In this document: one piece after another, positions 4,861-6,470 of the stretch | Layout: each line of letters begins with the position of its first letter | How positions within the stretch are numbered: the first letter of the stretch is position 1 | Assembly (NCBI GenBank): GCA_937916565.1 | Contig: CALFSR010000082.1 | Span: forward strand, 1 to 6,470 | Length of the DNA: 6,470 bases | Direction: 5' to 3' | Source of the DNA: an uncultured Bacillota bacterium | GTDB lineage: Bacteria > Bacillota > Limnochordia > Limnochordales > ZCTH02-B6 | Translations under genes and position numbers: made by a program | Notes under the pieces: generated by a model | Told to the model about the DNA's origin: nothing | Database searches by the model: none | What the model saw: only the letters and a program-made list of their open reading frames with translations

Positions 4861-6249
4861 CTAGAACCGAATGGTGAACTCGGCCGTTGCGACGTTCTGG
4901 CTGTCTTTGTCCGTGAAGTCGATCAGCTTGTAGCCAAGGCGCAAGGCCGCTTCGGGACTCAGCGTATACCGAAGCCCCAGGCTCGTCGTTCGCTGCTGGC
5001 CCGTGCCCGAATCCTGCAGGGCGATGGCTGCCCGCGCCTCTGCGTTCTCCAGCAGCCGGAAATCAAACCCGGCCACGGTCACCGTCGTCACGGACACCCC
5101 GGACGCCGGATCCGGTGCGGCCTCGTGGGCGAGGCCCAAATGGACCGCGCCTTGGGCCACCGGCACGTTGACGTCCACGGACGCACGGGATCGGGCCTGG
5201 CGCAAGTCGGCCAAGCTCACGGACTCCCATTGCGCTCGCACCTGCGCCGAGTCTCCTTCTCCGTACTCCAGCGCCCAGGACATCACATGCTCCACGGGCT
5301 CGCTGGCCCTCAAGACTCGATCGCGGCCTGTTGTCAGCCGCAGATCTCCAAGCGGCACCGTCAAGCCGACGCCTACGGCCTCGCCGCCCGCGTCGGCGCC
5401 GGTGAAGCTTGTACCAAAACCAGGTTCAACCGTCCGCATGCGGCCGTCCAGCGACACGTCGCCCAGGCGCACGCTGGCTGCCACGGCCGTCGCACCGGCC
5501 TCTCCCTCCCAGTTCGTCCGCAGGGTTCGTTCCCCCCGCAGCGACAAGTACGGCGTCACCGGCACCACGCTGGCGAAACCCGTCAACGTTTCGCTCAGGC
5601 TCCGCAAGAGCAACGAGTCCGCCGGCAAACCGGTGCCGCCGCTCAAGGGCGTCCCCGGCAGGACGTACTCGGACAAGGAAAACGGGCTGACGGCCTCCTC
5701 ACCGGCACGGCGCTCCCAGGCCGCCACTTGTGCACCGCCGCGCTCAATGCGAGAAGCGGCGTCGGCCGCTTCAACCCGCAGTACCGCCGCCTGCCGGTCC
5801 TGATCCAGAGCGGCGATGAAGCGGCCATAGCCCAGCATGACCAGCTCCGGCTCAAACTCGGTCACAACGCTGCCAAGCACTTCCCGGACGGCCGGCGACA
5901 GCGGCTCGTCGGGATTCGCCTCGTTGTACTCAATCCACAAGTCGGCCACGTCCAGCTGCTGCGCCGACGGCGTACGGCGGAAGGAACGCTCCGACAGCCG
6001 CTCCAGTGCCCTAACCACAGACAGGGCAACTTCGTAGCGGGTCAGCCGCCGCGACGTGCTGAAGAAACCGCTAGGATAGCCGTCCACCAGCCCCGCCTCG
6101 CTCAGCTGCTCCAGGGCGCTGTAGGCCCAGTGGCCAGCGGGCACGTCCGAGAAGGGGCCCGCCGCCCCGGCCGGCGCCCCGGGAATGAGCAGTGCCACGA
6201 GCAGCAACACCAGCACCTTTCCAGCAAGTGAAACATTGCGCACCGTCAT
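4861..6249 (-). CDS. SLH-domain protein with C-terminal beta-barrel-like region (OmpM-type outer-membrane protein)
   Basis: A 462-residue exported protein. Residues 1-30 are a signal peptide (VLVLLLVALL core, APAGAA cleavage region). One SLH domain follows at 33-82 (FSDVPAGHWAYSALEQL, then GLVDGYPSGFF, then LTRYEVALSVVRAL); this domain normally binds cell-wall polymer or peptidoglycan. Residues about 86-200 look helical and linker-like. From about 225 to the end the sequence alternates polar and apolar residues in many short strands joined by Gly/Asp/Ser turns, and it ends in AEFTIRF with a terminal Phe, as outer-membrane barrels do. One SLH domain plus a barrel is the layout of OmpM of Negativicutes and of Thermus and cyanobacterial SLH porins. 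The start at 6249 has AAAGGAGG at 6261-6268; an in-frame ATG at 6315 overlaps the upstream stop but would place 22 residues before the signal peptide. A monoderm S-layer protein is the alternative. Confidence 0.85.
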   Translation of the reverse strand: MTVRNVSLAGKVLVLLLVALLIPGAPAGAAGPFSDVPAGHWAYSALEQLSEAGLVDGYPSGFFSTSRRLTRYEVALSVVRALERLSERSFRRTPSAQQLDVADLWIEYNEANPDEPLSPAVREVLGSVVTEFEPELVMLGYGRFIAALDQDRQAAVLRVEAADAASRIERGGAQVAAWERRAGEEAVSPFSLSEYVLPGTPLSGGTGLPADSLLLRSLSETLTGFASVVPVTPYLSLRGERTLRTNWEGEAGATAVAASVRLGDVSLDGRMRTVEPGFGTSFTGADAGGEAVGVGLTVPLGDLRLTTGRDRVLRASEPVEHVMSWALEYGEGDSAQVRAQWESVSLADLRQARSRASVDVNVPVAQGAVHLGLAHEAAPDPASGVSVTTVTVAGFDFRLLENAEARAAIALQDSGTGQQRTTSLGLRYTLSPEAALRLGYKLIDFTDKDSQNVATAEFTIRF

Positions 6250-6260
6250 CCGCGCGGGCC

Positions 6261-6268
6261 CCTCCTTT
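6261..6268 (-). promoter_or_regulatory. Ribosome binding site of the SLH/beta-barrel gene
   Basis: AAAGGAGG on the minus strand, continuing into GGCC, lies 11 bases before the ATG at 6249. It favours that start over the in-frame ATG at 6315. Confidence 0.75.
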
Positions 6269-6270
6269 CT

Positions 6271-6282
6271 GCCAAAATTGGC
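6271..6282. repeat. Short inverted repeat GCCAAAATTGGC just upstream of the ribosome binding site
   Basis: GCCAA and TTGGC arms flank two bases, directly upstream of AAAGGAGG in the 62-bp gap before the SLH gene. It may be an operator or nothing at all. No convincing promoter was found in this gap, which supports read-through from the upstream gene. Confidence 0.25.
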
Positions 6283-6311
6283 GCAAGCACGCGCACTCAA
6301 AGCGCTCCAGA

Positions 6312-6470
6312 TCATTTCTCCATCCCCGGTGCTGAACCTTCTCCGCCTTCGGCCCGGCAAATGGAAAGGTACCGCTCGGCAAGCTCCACCGCAACGAAAT
6401 CGTCGTACGGTTCCGGCGGCACCTGCAGCCCCGTCGGGATGAGGCGACGCCACCCCTTTGGCGGCTTGGC
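6312..6470 (-). CDS. C-terminal 52 residues of an unrecognised protein (5' part outside window)
   Basis: A minus-strand frame is open from the window edge to a TGA at 6312-6314, and its codons mostly end in G or C as in the other genes here. The visible tail begins with a basic, Trp-containing segment (PPKGWRRLIPTG), continues with VPPEPYDDF and a likely helix (VAVELAERYLSICR), and ends in a flexible Gly/Ser-rich tail. I do not recognise the family. The competing frame, which continues the SLH protein upstream, gives Arg/Ala-rich sequence of no clear character and is rejected. The stop overlaps an ATG (ATGA) of the downstream frame, and only 62 bases separate it from the chosen SLH start, so this gene is probably the upstream member of the same operon. 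Confidence 0.6.
   Translation of the reverse strand, partial: AKPPKGWRRLIPTGLQVPPEPYDDFVAVELAERYLSICRAEGGEGSAPGMEK

Noticed and set aside
4849..6231. A 460-residue plus-strand open frame opposite the SLH gene
   Set aside because: It is rich in Arg, Gln, His and Gly with no recognisable domain, and it lies fully antisense to a gene with clear signal peptide, SLH and barrel features. Long antisense frames are common in GC-rich DNA.
6250..6453. Extension of the SLH protein to an ATG at 6453
   Set aside because: It would put 68 Arg/Ala/Pro-rich residues before a clear signal peptide and overlap the coding-like tail of the upstream gene.
1..6470. Mobile element, CRISPR array, tRNA, toxin-antitoxin or phage-defence system
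   Set aside because: No transposase motif, terminal inverted repeat, spaced direct DNA repeat, tRNA-like cloverleaf or defence domain was seen. The XRE gene has no toxin partner, since its neighbours are a ParB-like gene and a convergent envelope gene.

Overview
The window is GC-rich bacterial DNA and holds six coding regions, two of them cut by the window edges. Strong AGGAGG-type ribosome binding sites, a Spo0J/ParB-like protein and an S-layer homology (SLH) protein point to Bacillota. The SLH protein carries a C-terminal stretch that looks like an outer-membrane beta-barrel and ends in phenylalanine, which suggests a bacterium with an outer membrane. A GC-rich diderm Bacillota such as the Limnochordia is the best guess. 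This is an inference from protein architecture; no 16S or marker gene is present.

Left part (1-2186): two metabolic genes diverge from a 157-bp gap. On the minus strand is a nearly complete beta-hydroxyacid dehydrogenase (3-hydroxyisobutyrate / tartronate-semialdehyde reductase family, GTG start at 898). On the plus strand is a PfkB-type sugar kinase of unknown substrate (1056-2186). The gap holds a good extended -10 promoter whose -10 element, TGTTATAACA, is a perfect palindrome and could fire in both directions. A shared small-molecule catabolic role, such as sugar-acid use, is plausible but unproven.

Middle part (2187-3756): an orphan ParB/Spo0J-like DNA-binding protein on the minus strand (2187-3137) and a small XRE-family regulator on the plus strand (3304-3756) diverge from a 166-bp gap. 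The ParB-like gene ends head-on against the kinase gene, with the two stop codons sharing TGATCA and no spacer. No parA and no parS-like site are visible. A long hairpin at 3760-3797 separates the regulator from the next, convergent operon.

Right part (3848-6470): three minus-strand genes read in one direction and probably form an envelope operon. They are the C-terminus of an unrecognised protein (6312-6470), the SLH/beta-barrel protein (4861-6249), and a secreted 306-aa protein (3848-4768) with four copies of a roughly 20-residue repeat, a beta-rich domain and a hydrophobic C-terminal segment. I would look here first for something under-described. I see no mobile element, CRISPR array, tRNA, rRNA or phage-defence system.
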